Part shown: in pieces, positions 1 to 9,833 of the stretch
How positions within the stretch are numbered: position 1 is the first letter of the stretch
Layout: each line of letters opens with the position of its first letter
NCBI RefSeq assembly: GCF_000211815.1
Contig: NZ_GL890969.1
Location: 133,430 to 197,429, forward strand
DNA length: 64,000 nucleotides
DNA from: Moorena producens 3L
GTDB lineage: Bacteria > Cyanobacteriota > Cyanobacteriia > Cyanobacteriales > Coleofasciculaceae
Reading direction: 5' to 3'
Translations under genes and position numbers: made by a program
The notes under the pieces: model-generated
The model's input: only the letters and a program-made list of their open reading frames with translations
The model's database searches: none
What the model was told of the DNA's origin: nothing

Positions 1-149
1 CCGGTAAAATGTGAACGGTCTTAACAAAAGAATACCTTTTGTCCTGGTCATTCAGCTGGTGACTTACCAGTTAATGTACAGCGAACTCTCTGAGGTCAAA
101 TCATCCGGCAACACGGCTGATAGTCAGGGATTAGCAGGCAATAGCAATT

Positions 150-154
150 AGGAG
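150..154 (+). promoter_or_regulatory. Shine-Dalgarno of pgk
   Basis: AGGAG lies nine bases before a GTG codon at 164. It fixes GTG as the pgk start, since no in-frame ATG gives the conserved N-terminus. Confidence 0.7.
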
Positions 155-163
155 ATTAATACT

Positions 164-1369
164 GTGTCCAAGAAAAGTGTAGCCAATTTAAGTGAATCAG
201 ATTTAGCCGGAAAAACGGTATTGGTCAGAGCAGACCTGAATGTACCCCTGGATGACAATGGCACCATCACCGATGATACTCGCATTCGTGCTGCTTTACC
301 CACTGTTCAAGATTTACTTAAGAAAGGGGCAAAGGTAATCCTGTGTAGCCACTTGGGACGACCCAAGGGACAAGTGAAGGAAAGCTTGCGTCTAACCCCC
401 GTTGCTGAGCGTCTTTCAGAACTGCTGGGTCAACCAGTGACCATGTGTAAAGACTGTGTTGGAGACGAGGTGGCTGCCCAAGTTGGTGCTTTGGAAAATG
501 GTCAGGTGGCTTTACTGGAAAATCTCCGCTTCCACGCTGGAGAGGAAAAGAATGACCCAGAATTCACCAAACAGTTGGCATCCCTTGCTGATTTGTATGT
601 CAATGATGCTTTTGGCACAGCCCACCGGGCTCATGCCTCTACTGAGGGAGTCACCCATTACCTGAGTCCTTCTGTAGCTGGGTACTTGATTGAGAAGGAA
701 CTGCAGTATTTACAAAACGCTGTAGAAAATCCTGAAAAGCCTCTAGCTGCAATTATTGGTGGCTCTAAGGTGTCCAGTAAGATTGGGGTGATTGACACTC
801 TACTCGAAAAGGTCGATAAACTGCTAATTGGCGGTGGGATGATTTTTACCTTCTACAAGGCCCGTGGTATGAGTGTGGGTAAGTCCCTGGTGGAAGACGA
901 TAAGCTGGATTTGGCGAAATCTCTAGAAGCTAAGGCAAAAGAGCGCGGTGTAGAATTGCTGTTGCCCACCGATGTGGTCATCGCAGATAATTTTGCCCCT
1001 GATGCTAATTCCCAGACTGTCAGTATTGAAGCTATTCCTGATGGCTGGATGGGTTTGGATATTGGTCCAGATTCTGTGAAGGTGTTTCAGGAGGCTTTGG
1101 CAGATTGCAAAACTGTAATCTGGAATGGTCCGATGGGAGTGTTTGAGTTTGATCAGTTCGCTAAGGGGACAGAAGCGATCGCAAACTCTATGGCTGAGCT
1201 GACCAAGACAGGTGCATCTACCATCATTGGTGGTGGTGACTCAGTAGCTGCCGTCGAAAAAGTTGGTGTTGCTGACCAAATGAGCCACATTTCCACCGGT
1301 GGTGGTGCCAGCCTTGAGTTACTCGAAGGCAAGGTTTTACCTGGAATTGCTGCTTTAAATGATGCCTAA
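164..1369 (+). CDS. pgk: phosphoglycerate kinase
   Basis: Phosphoglycerate kinase interconverts 1,3-bisphosphoglycerate/ADP and 3-phosphoglycerate/ATP; in a cyanobacterium it serves glycolysis and, in reverse, the Calvin cycle in the cytoplasm. The 401-residue length is normal for the monomeric enzyme. Visible motifs are VLVRADLNVPL (residues 19-29, substrate binding), SHLGRPKG (about 62-69), GGSKVSSKI (about 199-207) and the C-terminal nucleotide-binding GGGDSVAAV (about 355-363). The start is GTG at 164, supported by AGGAG at 150-154. A hairpin follows the stop codon, so the gene is probably monocistronic. No damage is visible. Confidence 0.97.
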   Translation: MSKKSVANLSESDLAGKTVLVRADLNVPLDDNGTITDDTRIRAALPTVQDLLKKGAKVILCSHLGRPKGQVKESLRLTPVAERLSELLGQPVTMCKDCVGDEVAAQVGALENGQVALLENLRFHAGEEKNDPEFTKQLASLADLYVNDAFGTAHRAHASTEGVTHYLSPSVAGYLIEKELQYLQNAVENPEKPLAAIIGGSKVSSKIGVIDTLLEKVDKLLIGGGMIFTFYKARGMSVGKSLVEDDKLDLAKSLEAKAKERGVELLLPTDVVIADNFAPDANSQTVSIEAIPDGWMGLDIGPDSVKVFQEALADCKTVIWNGPMGVFEFDQFAKGTEAIANSMAELTKTGASTIIGGGDSVAAVEKVGVADQMSHISTGGGASLELLEGKVLPGIAALNDA

Positions 1370-1409
1370 CTAGAGTTTTTTAAAGCATTGTTTTAAATCC
1401 TAGTTTTAC

Positions 1410-1440
1410 ATAGGGAGATAGCATTGCTGTCTCCCTATTT
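1410..1440 (+). terminator. probable terminator of pgk
   Basis: An inverted repeat with arms ATAGGGAGA and TCTCCCTAT, and an inner AGCA/TGCT pairing, ends in a short T run about 40 bases after the pgk stop. The U tract is short, so termination strength is uncertain. Confidence 0.65.
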
Positions 1441-1712
1441 AGCATTGTCTTGATGGGAAGATTGTTTGGTTTACGATCAATCAGCATTGGTTTTTATGAT
1501 CTATTTGGAAATCGTAAGCATTCAGCCGTCAGCCGTCAGTGGTCAGCTGATTTTATTCAAAAGCACCAATCAATAGCCTGGCTACAGGGGACCATGTCAC
1601 TTATGCAGAACATTTGTACTAAATCTCTAGCCCCCTCATGGGTTTAAGCTTGCTCTGATGCTACATAGTTCATTTGTTCTGCAACTTTGACCTGCTCCCT
1701 GATTTAGGATTG

Positions 1713-1928
1713 CTATAGCTTTGCGAAAACAATATCAGAAACAATTTTATCGGCTGGAATTCAAAATACAAACGTACCAGTATGCTCCTGAATAGTTTTG
1801 TCAGTCAACCAGGGTTGGTATTAGTAAAACTGCTGCTGGTCTACCTTATGCATATGATAGGCAAGTGGATGACTATCGATAAAGTCCTTCACAGCTTGAT
1901 TGTTGGCTGCACGGATTAAAAACCGCCC
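1713..1928 (-). pseudogene. degraded small coding region, unidentified
   Basis: On the minus strand one frame reads through 72 codons with a protein-like composition (GRFLIRAANNQAVKDFIDSHPLAY near the start of the readable part) but is broken by two in-frame stops. It has no usable start. It resembles the remains of a small alpha+beta protein, possibly YciI-like, but I could not identify it firmly. The surrounding 1441-2127 holds no intact gene; a CAGCCGT-type repeat lies near 1520-1560. Confidence 0.3.
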
Positions 1929-2127
1929 GCGATCGACACAGGGGGAGAGCGACGAACTGAAATGCTCAGAAGTTGTTGAGCAGGGTTGTGCGTACAACTA
2001 CGTTAGAGGTATCATATTTTTATTCTTTACCTTTAAATTAAATTTTGAGGAATTAATTTGCATTCGTGTTGAAAAGTTTAGATCAAGGCTAGATCTGTCA
2101 ATTGGCTAGGATATCAATCTACCTAGT

Positions 2128-2186
2128 TTGGGCTTTCTGGGCTTGAGCCGATGCGATTGTCTAAAGGGTGCTGGGCGAAAGCCCAA
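2128..2186. repeat. inverted repeat upstream of parA-like gene
   Basis: A perfect 10-bp inverted repeat (TTGGGCTTTC at 2128-2137, GAAAGCCCAA at 2177-2186) encloses 39 bases. The right arm overlaps the region where the reading frame of the next gene could be extended by a GTG, which argues that this stretch is a repeat and not coding. Confidence 0.5.
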
Positions 2187-2248
2187 TCGCTCACCTCAGA
2201 AAACGATTGGCGGTGCAGAAGTTGGAGTTTTTGGGTAAGAAATTAAAA

Positions 2249-3280
2249 ATGGCAATTTTAATCTCTTTATTTAATCACAAGGGTGGCGTAAGCAAAACAA
2301 CTACAACTTTTAATTTGGGATGGGCTTTAACTGACATAGGGAAAAAAGTCTTGATCGTAGATGGCGATCCACAGTGTAATCTTACCGGAACAGTATTAGG
2401 CTTTAGTGGACAGTCAGATTTCGAGAGTTTTTACGAAAATAATCCAAAATCCAACTTAAGTACTTGTCTTGAACCAGCTTTTCAAGGGACACAAAAGCCA
2501 CTGGAGCCAGCCAATATTATCAAAACTTCCAAAAAGAATTTATATTTGTTGGCTGGACATCTAGACTTAGCCGAAAGTGAAGCACAGTTAGCTGTTGCAC
2601 TTTCAACAGGAGCCGCCATTCCTGCATTGAAAAACTTACCAGGCTCAGTTAACCACCTTATAACTATAACCGCTCACGAGAATGATATAGACATTGTCTT
2701 GATTGACATGAGTCCCAGCGTAGGCGCACTAAATCAGTGTTTTTTAATGGGTAGTAACTACTTTATTGTTCCTACTTTTCCAGATTATTTTTGCGACCAA
2801 GCAATACTTTCACTATCTCGTGTAATACCAAAGTGGAATAAGTCAGTAGAGTTGTTTCGAGATAAAGATCTAGCATATTCTGTACCTAGCGATCCTCCTA
2901 AATTTATGGGAATTATTTACCAGCGTTTTCGTCCGCGTAGTGGTAGCCCTGCTGCTTCTTTTCAGCGATGGATAGACCGGATAAAAGTAACAGTTAACGA
3001 CCAACTCGCTCCGGCTTTATCGAAGGTGGGTATGACAATTTCTGAAGATGAATTTAAGGCTTCTAATCCAGGTGACACTCCATATAATTTAGCCAACATT
3101 CCCGACTTTAATTCATTAATTGCACAATCTCAAAAGCACAATGTTCCTGTATTTGCATTATCTGACATTCAAATAGAGCAGTCGGGTAAAGTCTTAGAAA
3201 CTATGAAAAATAATCGTCAGAATTTCGATAATACTTTCAAGCAGCTTGCGAAAACAGTGGTTAATCTCATAAAAAGTTGA
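2249..3280 (+). CDS. orphan ParA/Soj-type P-loop ATPase
   Basis: This is a deviant-Walker ATPase of the ParA/MinD superfamily. From the ATG at 2249 (343 aa) it begins MAILISLFNHKGGVSKTTTT, with the signature lysine K11 and Walker A lysine K16. It continues with IVDGDPQCNL (Walker A'-type, about residues 36-45) and VLIDMSPSVG (about 151-160). The frame could be extended to a GTG at 2168, but that segment contains an inverted repeat, so the ATG is preferred. No ParB gene or obvious parS repeats are beside it, so plasmid partition is not supported; such orphans act in positioning or in mobile islands. The gene is AT-richer than pgk and is bracketed by repeats, which suggests acquisition by transfer. 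Confidence 0.8.
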   Translation: MAILISLFNHKGGVSKTTTTFNLGWALTDIGKKVLIVDGDPQCNLTGTVLGFSGQSDFESFYENNPKSNLSTCLEPAFQGTQKPLEPANIIKTSKKNLYLLAGHLDLAESEAQLAVALSTGAAIPALKNLPGSVNHLITITAHENDIDIVLIDMSPSVGALNQCFLMGSNYFIVPTFPDYFCDQAILSLSRVIPKWNKSVELFRDKDLAYSVPSDPPKFMGIIYQRFRPRSGSPAASFQRWIDRIKVTVNDQLAPALSKVGMTISEDEFKASNPGDTPYNLANIPDFNSLIAQSQKHNVPVFALSDIQIEQSGKVLETMKNNRQNFDNTFKQLAKTVVNLIKS

Positions 3281-3355
3281 GGTTACTGCGGCTATAGACC
3301 TAACTTCGAGCAGTATCTGGATGAGTTGGTGTGAGGGTGCATGGCCACAGGCCCA

Positions 3356-3402
3356 TAGCTGATAGCTGATAGCTGATAGCTGATAGCTGATAGCTGATAG
3401 CT
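3356..3402. repeat. heptamer tandem repeat (GATAGCT)n
   Basis: About six copies of a 7-nt unit sit between the converging ends of the parA-like gene and the large membrane protein gene. The same unit recurs at 9640-9686 and 40497-40553. Confidence 0.9.
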
Positions 3403-3412
3403 TAAATTAAAT

Positions 3413-6400
3413 CTATTCCCAACCTTGCAATTGATTCATCCAAGCTGTAATCTGATCGCGGCGAGTTTCAAAGGTAGAGGCAATCCAGATAAACCCAATT
3501 CCGACAAACAGCGCTACCACCCATTTATAAAATGGATAATCAAAGCTAAAAATCAGTAGTTGGTAGATCGCATTAATTAAAAATGTTCCAGTCCCAACAT
3601 AAAGAAATGCTCTTACTTTCATCGCTAATCCAGCAAAAATTAGCACTACACTAATTCCCCCAGTTAATAACCCAAGCCATTGAGCAGTCCAAAAGGAAAC
3701 TAAACAAATAATACTAGTCCCGATTAACCGGAGATTGTGACGTATTTGTTTTTGGGGGGGTTCACTTAGATAGGGATCGACTTGGGCAATATAGAGTAAG
3801 GATAAACTCAAGGGGAGAACATACCAAAGAGCAGCAGTTAAGTGTAGTTGTCCAAACCAACGGAGCAACATCCAGTCAATTACTACTACACTGATAAAGG
3901 TAAACCGAATTTGCTGATTAACAATAGCGAGAATAATATAGAAAGCTGCGATAATCACCAAACTAGCTAAATTACCGCTATAGGGATTTTCTGCAATGGC
4001 AATCAAGGGGATTAAGAAAGCAGCGATTTGCCAAGGACGTTTTGACCAACCCCAATTTTCCCAAGGTAGGAAATACAGAAAGTAAGCGACTAAGGATGCG
4101 ATCGCACCTTTCCAAGGCACTAATGGTCCGGATAACAGACGCGCCACAGGGGTATTTATCCAATACAGCCGCATCCCCCATGCTTCAGCAAAACCTAAAT
4201 AAACCCAGATTTCTCCAAGCTGGCGATTGGAGCGATTCCGTCCTTGAGAAATAGCATAGATAACTAAAAACGCGCCAGTACTAAATCCCAGCATCATCCC
4301 GGATTCAATCGACTCAGTTGTTGCTGCTATTAACAAACAACTACTCCATACCCAATGGAGATGGGAAATAACCTTTAGTTCTTTGGGGGTAAAATGTAGA
4401 TATCCTTTCAGCCAAGGAGACAATACCCGATAGGCGTACATGATACTAGTCCCAAGCACTGCCATTATAATCAATCCATCCCCTTTTGCTCCTCCTCCTA
4501 ACTGAGATAATTGATAAAATAACAGTTGATAGGCAGAAACCGATACCCCAAATAGCGCAAGGTAAATTAGAGGTTTAAATTCTGCAAGGCGACGCCCTAC
4601 CCCAATGGCAATTGTTGCTAGGGCAAAAGAGTATAAACCAGTCCAATTGGTAAAGCTTCCCCAACTTAAGACCGGTCCTAAGCTACCGTATAGTAGGGGA
4701 ATAATATGCCAGCTACTAGGTATTTTGTAGAGATTAGATCGGCGTCGCCACCAATCTCCTAAAAGTTGAGCAATTAGTCCTAATACTGTATTGGCAACGG
4801 CTAAATTGATCAGTGGATGGTCTAATAAGCCCAGGGCTTCTGTAGTTAACAGTTCCACACTCCAACCCATCCCATAAATAGCCCAGTTGGATGGATAAGG
4901 AAAACTGCGATACGCGATCGCTCCTAAGGTCACTGCATTTACAATGAGCATAAACCATGTTGGTGACCCAAACCCAATGTAGACTATCAGAGAATAACAA
5001 GTCAGCAGAATTAGCTGAAAAATAAACAGTGCGATCGCCCACCCATCCATTGCTTGTGCATACAGTTTTGGGAGGTTAGTTTGTTGAAGGTTAGTTTGTT
5101 GAAGGTTAGTTTGTTGAAGGTTAGTTTGTTGAAGGTTAGTTTGTTGAAGGTTGGCTTTTTGAAGGTTGGTTTGTTGATTTGAAGTTTTAAATTGTGATTG
5201 GTTATCCTGTATCTTGCTAACACGAAGTAACCAGCTTCGCGATAACCATAAGGTTAAAATAGCGATCGCTCCAACAACCCACCAATCTTGTCCGGACGGT
5301 TGGGGAAAGCTAGGGATGCCATCCCAAAGCAAGAATCCGATTAAGCTGATGCCGCATCCTACGGTAATTGCTGCTGATGTTAATTGCTTTAAATAGCGGG
5401 TGTTAACCAACATCAGTGCTGTAGCGGACGCTAAACTGATTAACCGCATTCCTGGTATTCCTAGGATCAGCAATTGGGATAAGATGACAGCAACTACACT
5501 CAACTGGATTACAAACTTGTCTTGAGGGGGTTGCCAACTGCGATAACCACGTGCTAATCCAGTCAGAGATAATGGAGTGATTAGCCACAACAGACCCCAT
5601 GCTCTCAGGTAACTATCTGGGTTAATGTCGTAGGCACTATAGTTGACACACAATAATAGATAACTCAGACCAGCTAAACTTAAACCTAAGTGCCAAGCAC
5701 TCTCTCGCCAGATCTTGACATAGTCAGAAGTAGCGGGCATCTTTAAACTCAAGCTCCATTCTGCTACCATCAGGGCTAATAAAATTGCTGAAAAGCCCCC
5801 TAGATGTAGGTTGGGAAAAAGATAGTTAATGGCACTGATAACGGTTGCGATCGCAGTACTGTGGGTTAGGTAGACCCTTAAGCGCAGATGAGGCTTAATC
5901 CCTAACCTATCCCGTCGCTGAGTCACAATCCCTAAAGTTATAGCAGAATTAATACCATTAATCGTGAGTAATAGGGGATTGGAAAAACACAGAGTAGTCA
6001 GATTAACTCCTATTCCTAGAGCAATGACTTCTGCAAATTCTGCCAGATCATGTTTTTTGCGCTGATATAACCAATCTGCTAACCCAACAATTAAAACCAG
6101 ATAGGGAAACAGTACTAAACTCAACAATACATAGGGAGTTTCTTGGGAATGGGTTAACGTAGTTGCTGTTTCCAGTAGCCAGGTTTGTATTGATGGGGGA
6201 ATCAATCGCCATGAAAGCCAAACCATCTGTAAACCAATGGCTAACATGGCGGCTAAATCGGAACGTCGCCAAAATTTTAGTAAACGATTGACAAATAACC
6301 AGACCCCCAGCCCACTGACAATCATGGCTTGCCAAGGAAACTCAGCTGCTACACAAACTAACCAACCCACCACCAGCAAGCTACCCCCTAACCAAATCAT

Positions 6401-7540
6401 AGGGAGACGGGGAGACGGGGAGACCGGGAGAGATGGTGCCTGAGGCTTTTGGTATAGCCAGTAGAGAAACCAACCACACATCCCAATCGCTAACCCCAGT
6501 TGTTCAATATCGACACCTATGACAAAAATTGCTCTAAATAGCAGGATGCCGATGCCATAAACTAAGATGCGGAAGCCAGCAACATCAAAAATAATCGCTG
6601 AATTTTTCTTTCTGGATTCTATATATAAGGTAGCGATGGTGCTACCGATGCCCAAATAAACTGCTCCTATGGGAAATCCAGGGATACCCCAACCCCAGTT
6701 TAGGTAACTCAGACCTAAATAATTAATAATCGGTAAGGGGAATGATTGTTGTTGTCGTAATCGTAAAAATCCGTTCCCGTAGCCGCGACCTAAGAGTATC
6801 GAACTTAGTACTATCGCACTTAGTGCTACTGTCGCCACTGCTACCACTAGCCAATTTAAGGGATGACGCCACAAGCCAAAGCCATCCATTGCCCAAAAAT
6901 TGACTGGGATCAGCAACAGACTGACAACTCGCAAGGTTTGGGCTGTTAACGGTAAATTCCCTTGTTTCGTTGTCCAAGCACTAATCCCCCAAAAGCTCAA
7001 GGTATAGGCCAGCAATACTCCATACTGTCCAGCAGCTGGGAAATTGTCCCATTGACTAGCAGCCAGTACCCCAGAGGATACCACCACCATAAACATACCC
7101 AGAAACAGCAACCAGCGGACACTGAATTCTGCTTGAAGGGATTGCCACATTTGAGCAATCCAGTTGGGTTTCTTAGGTTTGGGTGTCTCCGGTGCAAAGT
7201 CATTACTAGCTAAAGGTGACACTAGTTGAGGCGCTGGTTTCGCGACTGATAAAGCAGAAACCTTTGGAGTTACACTAGGTTCTGGTAAAGCACAGGTAAG
7301 ATGTTCTCGACACAACCGTTTAACAAAGGTTTCCTGAAGCAAACCCAAACGTAACCAAGCATCTAATCCCTCTAAAAGAGCGGGATGGGATGCTTTAGTT
7401 TTAAATATGATGTCGATGCTAGTCTCAGAAAGTAAACCTAACTCTTGCCATAGGGCTAAAGCTTCTAACAGTTTAGACTGAGAAGTATTGGTCTTGAGGG
7501 CAATAGTGATAGAACCCTCCCGTGGCGATGACATAAGCAA
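3413..7540 (-). CDS. giant polytopic membrane protein, DUF2157-like N-terminus
   Basis: A 1375-residue protein of unknown function. Residues 1-130 are soluble, with two similar helical segments (around residues 20-45 and 50-80, each LxxLxxWxxLGLLxE-like), then a proline-rich linker. From about residue 140 nearly the whole chain is hydrophobic helices, several tens of probable membrane spans. The start of the membrane part (RWLLFLGMFMVVVSSGVLAASQW) is like the first helix of DUF2157-type proteins. A loop near residues 788-822 holds a tandem pentapeptide (QQTNL)n encoded by a 15-nt repeat, and a short GGGGAGAC-like repeat near 6400-6430 encodes another Ser/Pro-rich loop. Both repeats sit in non-membrane loops, where length change is tolerable. 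The function is not recognised. Confidence 0.75.
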   Translation of the reverse strand: MLMSSPREGSITIALKTNTSQSKLLEALALWQELGLLSETSIDIIFKTKASHPALLEGLDAWLRLGLLQETFVKRLCREHLTCALPEPSVTPKVSALSVAKPAPQLVSPLASNDFAPETPKPKKPNWIAQMWQSLQAEFSVRWLLFLGMFMVVVSSGVLAASQWDNFPAAGQYGVLLAYTLSFWGISAWTTKQGNLPLTAQTLRVVSLLLIPVNFWAMDGFGLWRHPLNWLVVAVATVALSAIVLSSILLGRGYGNGFLRLRQQQSFPLPIINYLGLSYLNWGWGIPGFPIGAVYLGIGSTIATLYIESRKKNSAIIFDVAGFRILVYGIGILLFRAIFVIGVDIEQLGLAIGMCGWFLYWLYQKPQAPSLPVSPSPRLPMIWLGGSLLVVGWLVCVAAEFPWQAMIVSGLGVWLFVNRLLKFWRRSDLAAMLAIGLQMVWLSWRLIPPSIQTWLLETATTLTHSQETPYVLLSLVLFPYLVLIVGLADWLYQRKKHDLAEFAEVIALGIGVNLTTLCFSNPLLLTINGINSAITLGIVTQRRDRLGIKPHLRLRVYLTHSTAIATVISAINYLFPNLHLGGFSAILLALMVAEWSLSLKMPATSDYVKIWRESAWHLGLSLAGLSYLLLCVNYSAYDINPDSYLRAWGLLWLITPLSLTGLARGYRSWQPPQDKFVIQLSVVAVILSQLLILGIPGMRLISLASATALMLVNTRYLKQLTSAAITVGCGISLIGFLLWDGIPSFPQPSGQDWWVVGAIAILTLWLSRSWLLRVSKIQDNQSQFKTSNQQTNLQKANLQQTNLQQTNLQQTNLQQTNLQQTNLPKLYAQAMDGWAIALFIFQLILLTCYSLIVYIGFGSPTWFMLIVNAVTLGAIAYRSFPYPSNWAIYGMGWSVELLTTEALGLLDHPLINLAVANTVLGLIAQLLGDWWRRRSNLYKIPSSWHIIPLLYGSLGPVLSWGSFTNWTGLYSFALATIAIGVGRRLAEFKPLIYLALFGVSVSAYQLLFYQLSQLGGGAKGDGLIIMAVLGTSIMYAYRVLSPWLKGYLHFTPKELKVISHLHWVWSSCLLIAATTESIESGMMLGFSTGAFLVIYAISQGRNRSNRQLGEIWVYLGFAEAWGMRLYWINTPVARLLSGPLVPWKGAIASLVAYFLYFLPWENWGWSKRPWQIAAFLIPLIAIAENPYSGNLASLVIIAAFYIILAIVNQQIRFTFISVVVIDWMLLRWFGQLHLTAALWYVLPLSLSLLYIAQVDPYLSEPPQKQIRHNLRLIGTSIICLVSFWTAQWLGLLTGGISVVLIFAGLAMKVRAFLYVGTGTFLINAIYQLLIFSFDYPFYKWVVALFVGIGFIWIASTFETRRDQITAWMNQLQGWE
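5074..5178. repeat. 15-nt coding minisatellite
   Basis: Five perfect and two imperfect tandem copies of a 15-nt unit (GGTTAGTTTGTTGAA) lie inside the large membrane protein gene. Because 15 is a multiple of three, each copy adds one QQTNL pentapeptide without breaking the frame. Confidence 0.92.
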
Positions 7541-7815
7541 TATTCCTAGTTAAATAGGAATGCAAGGGGGGCTGATTTAGGATACAGGTAGTTACTATTG
7601 TCCACTAAAGAGCCGGAACCTTGCTAGATACCACATTCCACCCTGTCAACTGTCACAATAGAATCTTAAGGTTGGCAGTTATGACCCTATTAAGCCTTGA
7701 TTATCAGCACTATTGCACGTCTTGATCAATAGTCGTTAACATAATGCTTCCTGATTAATTATTGCGATTACCCTATACTATTTACTTAGATGTAAAGAAT
7801 TGTAAATGCTGCTCA

Positions 7816-9114
7816 ATGGCTCAACCCCTCAACCTTTTAACCTTACCGAAATTGCTCAATAAATTATTATCTTTGCTCCCAGCATTAAGGCAGGAGATTT
7901 GGATTCTGGCAACCGGTCGATTGTTATTGCACATCGGTCAAGGGTTTACTTTAGTTTATGCCTCGATTTTTTTTGTTAATCAGATTGGTTTATCCGCCAC
8001 CCAAGTTGGGATGGCTCTAGGGAGTTCTTCAATTTCTGGAGTATTAGGACGCTTGATTTCAGGGACTTTGGCTGATTCCAAGTTTTGGGGACGCAAGAAA
8101 ACTTTGCTACTCTCGGCAGCTGTTTCTGCTCTAGCAAGTCTTTGTTTAGCGTTTACCTATAATTTCCCAACTCTGGTTATTGCTAACTTACTGATGGGTT
8201 TAGGGATTGGTCTATATTGGCCGCCTACTGAGGCAGTTGTCACCGATCTAACCACTCCTGTTCAGCGTAATGAAGCCTTTTCAGTTACTCGTTTAGCTGA
8301 TAGCTTAGGACTAGGATTGGGAGTTATTGGGGCAGGGCAGTTAATTGCTGCTTCTGGCAGTTACCGTACTTTATTTGTGCTCAAAAGTATTTTTTATGTG
8401 ATTTTCTTCGTTGTCATTTATTTAGCGATCGCAGAAACAAATAACGTTCAAGAGGTGCCTCAATCCCCTACCCAATCCTGGAAACAAGCACTAAGCGATC
8501 GCTTTTTGATGATTTGGTTACTAGGGAATACTCTCTTCACTACCTATGATGCTCAACTCAATAGCATTATGCCCCTCTATTTTGCCAATTTTGTTCCAGG
8601 AGGAGGAACAGAAACCGGATTAGCTCCAGAAACGATTAGTCTTATTTTCTTCTGGCATGTCGCCTTTGGTGCCATTTTTCAACTACCTGTTGCCCGCTTT
8701 CTAAACCAGTTTCAACGCACCAATGTTCTGATGGTTTCTTTACTACTGTGGTGTGGAGGATTTGTGTTAGTTTGGCTCACAGGAGTTGTTTATAAGTTGG
8801 CAGTTATTCCAGCACTTTGTGCTTTGTTACTATTAGCTTTTGCTAAGGTAATTTATCTCCCTTCTGCCTCTTCTTTGGTGGGGGATTTAGCTCCACAATC
8901 GTTGCGAGGAGTTTACTTTTCCCTTGAATCTCAGTGTTGGGCAGTAGGTTACTTTATTGGACCGTCTTTAGGAGGTTGGGCATTGGATCAATCTCCAGAA
9001 TTTACCAGTGGTTTTTGGTTAGTGACTGCTAGCAGTGTGGGCTTAGGTCTTGGGATTTTGTCCTATCTGGGCAAGAAGAGTCATGAGGTGATAGGTGTTA
9101 GGCATCAGGCTTGA
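7816..9114 (+). CDS. MFS transporter
   Basis: A major facilitator superfamily permease of about 433 residues with roughly 12 membrane helices. The loop between helices 2 and 3 carries the MFS motif A in the form SGTLADSKFWGRKKTL (about residues 81-96 from this start). A frame extension to a TTG at 7762 exists, but ATG at 7816 gives the usual short cytoplasmic N-terminus. The substrate cannot be told from sequence; the family includes drug and sugar exporters. It is divergent from the large membrane protein gene, and the two share a 275-bp promoter region. Confidence 0.85.
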   Translation: MAQPLNLLTLPKLLNKLLSLLPALRQEIWILATGRLLLHIGQGFTLVYASIFFVNQIGLSATQVGMALGSSSISGVLGRLISGTLADSKFWGRKKTLLLSAAVSALASLCLAFTYNFPTLVIANLLMGLGIGLYWPPTEAVVTDLTTPVQRNEAFSVTRLADSLGLGLGVIGAGQLIAASGSYRTLFVLKSIFYVIFFVVIYLAIAETNNVQEVPQSPTQSWKQALSDRFLMIWLLGNTLFTTYDAQLNSIMPLYFANFVPGGGTETGLAPETISLIFFWHVAFGAIFQLPVARFLNQFQRTNVLMVSLLLWCGGFVLVWLTGVVYKLAVIPALCALLLLAFAKVIYLPSASSLVGDLAPQSLRGVYFSLESQCWAVGYFIGPSLGGWALDQSPEFTSGFWLVTASSVGLGLGILSYLGKKSHEVIGVRHQA

Positions 9115-9833
9115 GGCAAATGGTGTTATAGCAGAAGTCAGAAGTCAGAAGTCAGAAGTCAGAAGTAAAACTATTGCTATACTTAGCTTTGAGACTTTTG
9201 TCATGTCCTAACTGCCCTGGCGACTGCTATAAGTGTAATCTTGCCAACTAATTGAGTATTCAAGCAGCATAATTAAGTGTTTATGCATCAAAATAATAAA
9301 ATTCTGCTTTATTAATGAAGTTTTAAAATTTAATAGTGAAGCATTAAGCATCATATTGCTTGGGTTAGGATTAGGCTTGATGTCCTAAAACCCGACACCT
9401 ATGACCTATGACCTATGACCTATCACCTATCATCTGTAAGCATTCAGCAGTCAGGCGTCAGCCGTCAGCTTATTTTATTCAAAGGTGCGCTTGACCCATT
9501 AAGAATTAAATTCGCCACGGGTCGCACCTAAAAGTACCGATTGCGCTACTTGAGGTGCTGCGTGAACAGTAGCGTGGCACAGGCTTATAACCTGTGACTT
9601 TCCTCATAAACTGTTCGCTTAGCGTGGCCTAAGGACAATGGCTGATAGCTGATAGCTGATAGCTGATAGCTGATAGCTGATAGCTTACTATCATCTTTAT
9701 TTTCCCATCAAGAGGTCAGGTTTTCTGGCCTTATAATTGGAGGATAGCCAAAAGTAGATGCTTTGATTGTGGCAAAGCATCTACCTTTGGAAGGAGTGTT
9801 GTTGTCTTCCCTGTTGAGAGAGTTGAACTGACC
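9115..9833. repeat. gene-free spacer full of heptamer repeats
   Basis: About 720 bases without a credible gene. It contains three separate heptamer arrays: CAGAAGT at 9131-9166, ACCTATG at 9397-9432 and GCTGATA at 9640-9686. It also holds a CAGCCGT-type stretch near 9440-9470 and degenerate copies of the dispersed TTCGC(G/T)TAGCGTGGCC element near 9565-9620. The nblS promoter must lie in or near the last 150 bases, but I see no clear consensus. Confidence 0.8.

Noticed and set aside
1450..1647. Small ORF of 65 codons after pgk
   Set aside because: It overlaps a CAGCCGT-type dispersed repeat and has no start signal or protein-like composition.
1900..2109. 69-codon ORF
   Set aside because: No ribosome-binding site, no recognisable domain, and it overlaps on the other strand the degraded minus-strand frame at 1713-1928.
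9131..9432. Heptamer arrays considered as CRISPR repeats
   Set aside because: They are 7-nt direct tandem repeats with no spacers between units and no cas genes in the window.
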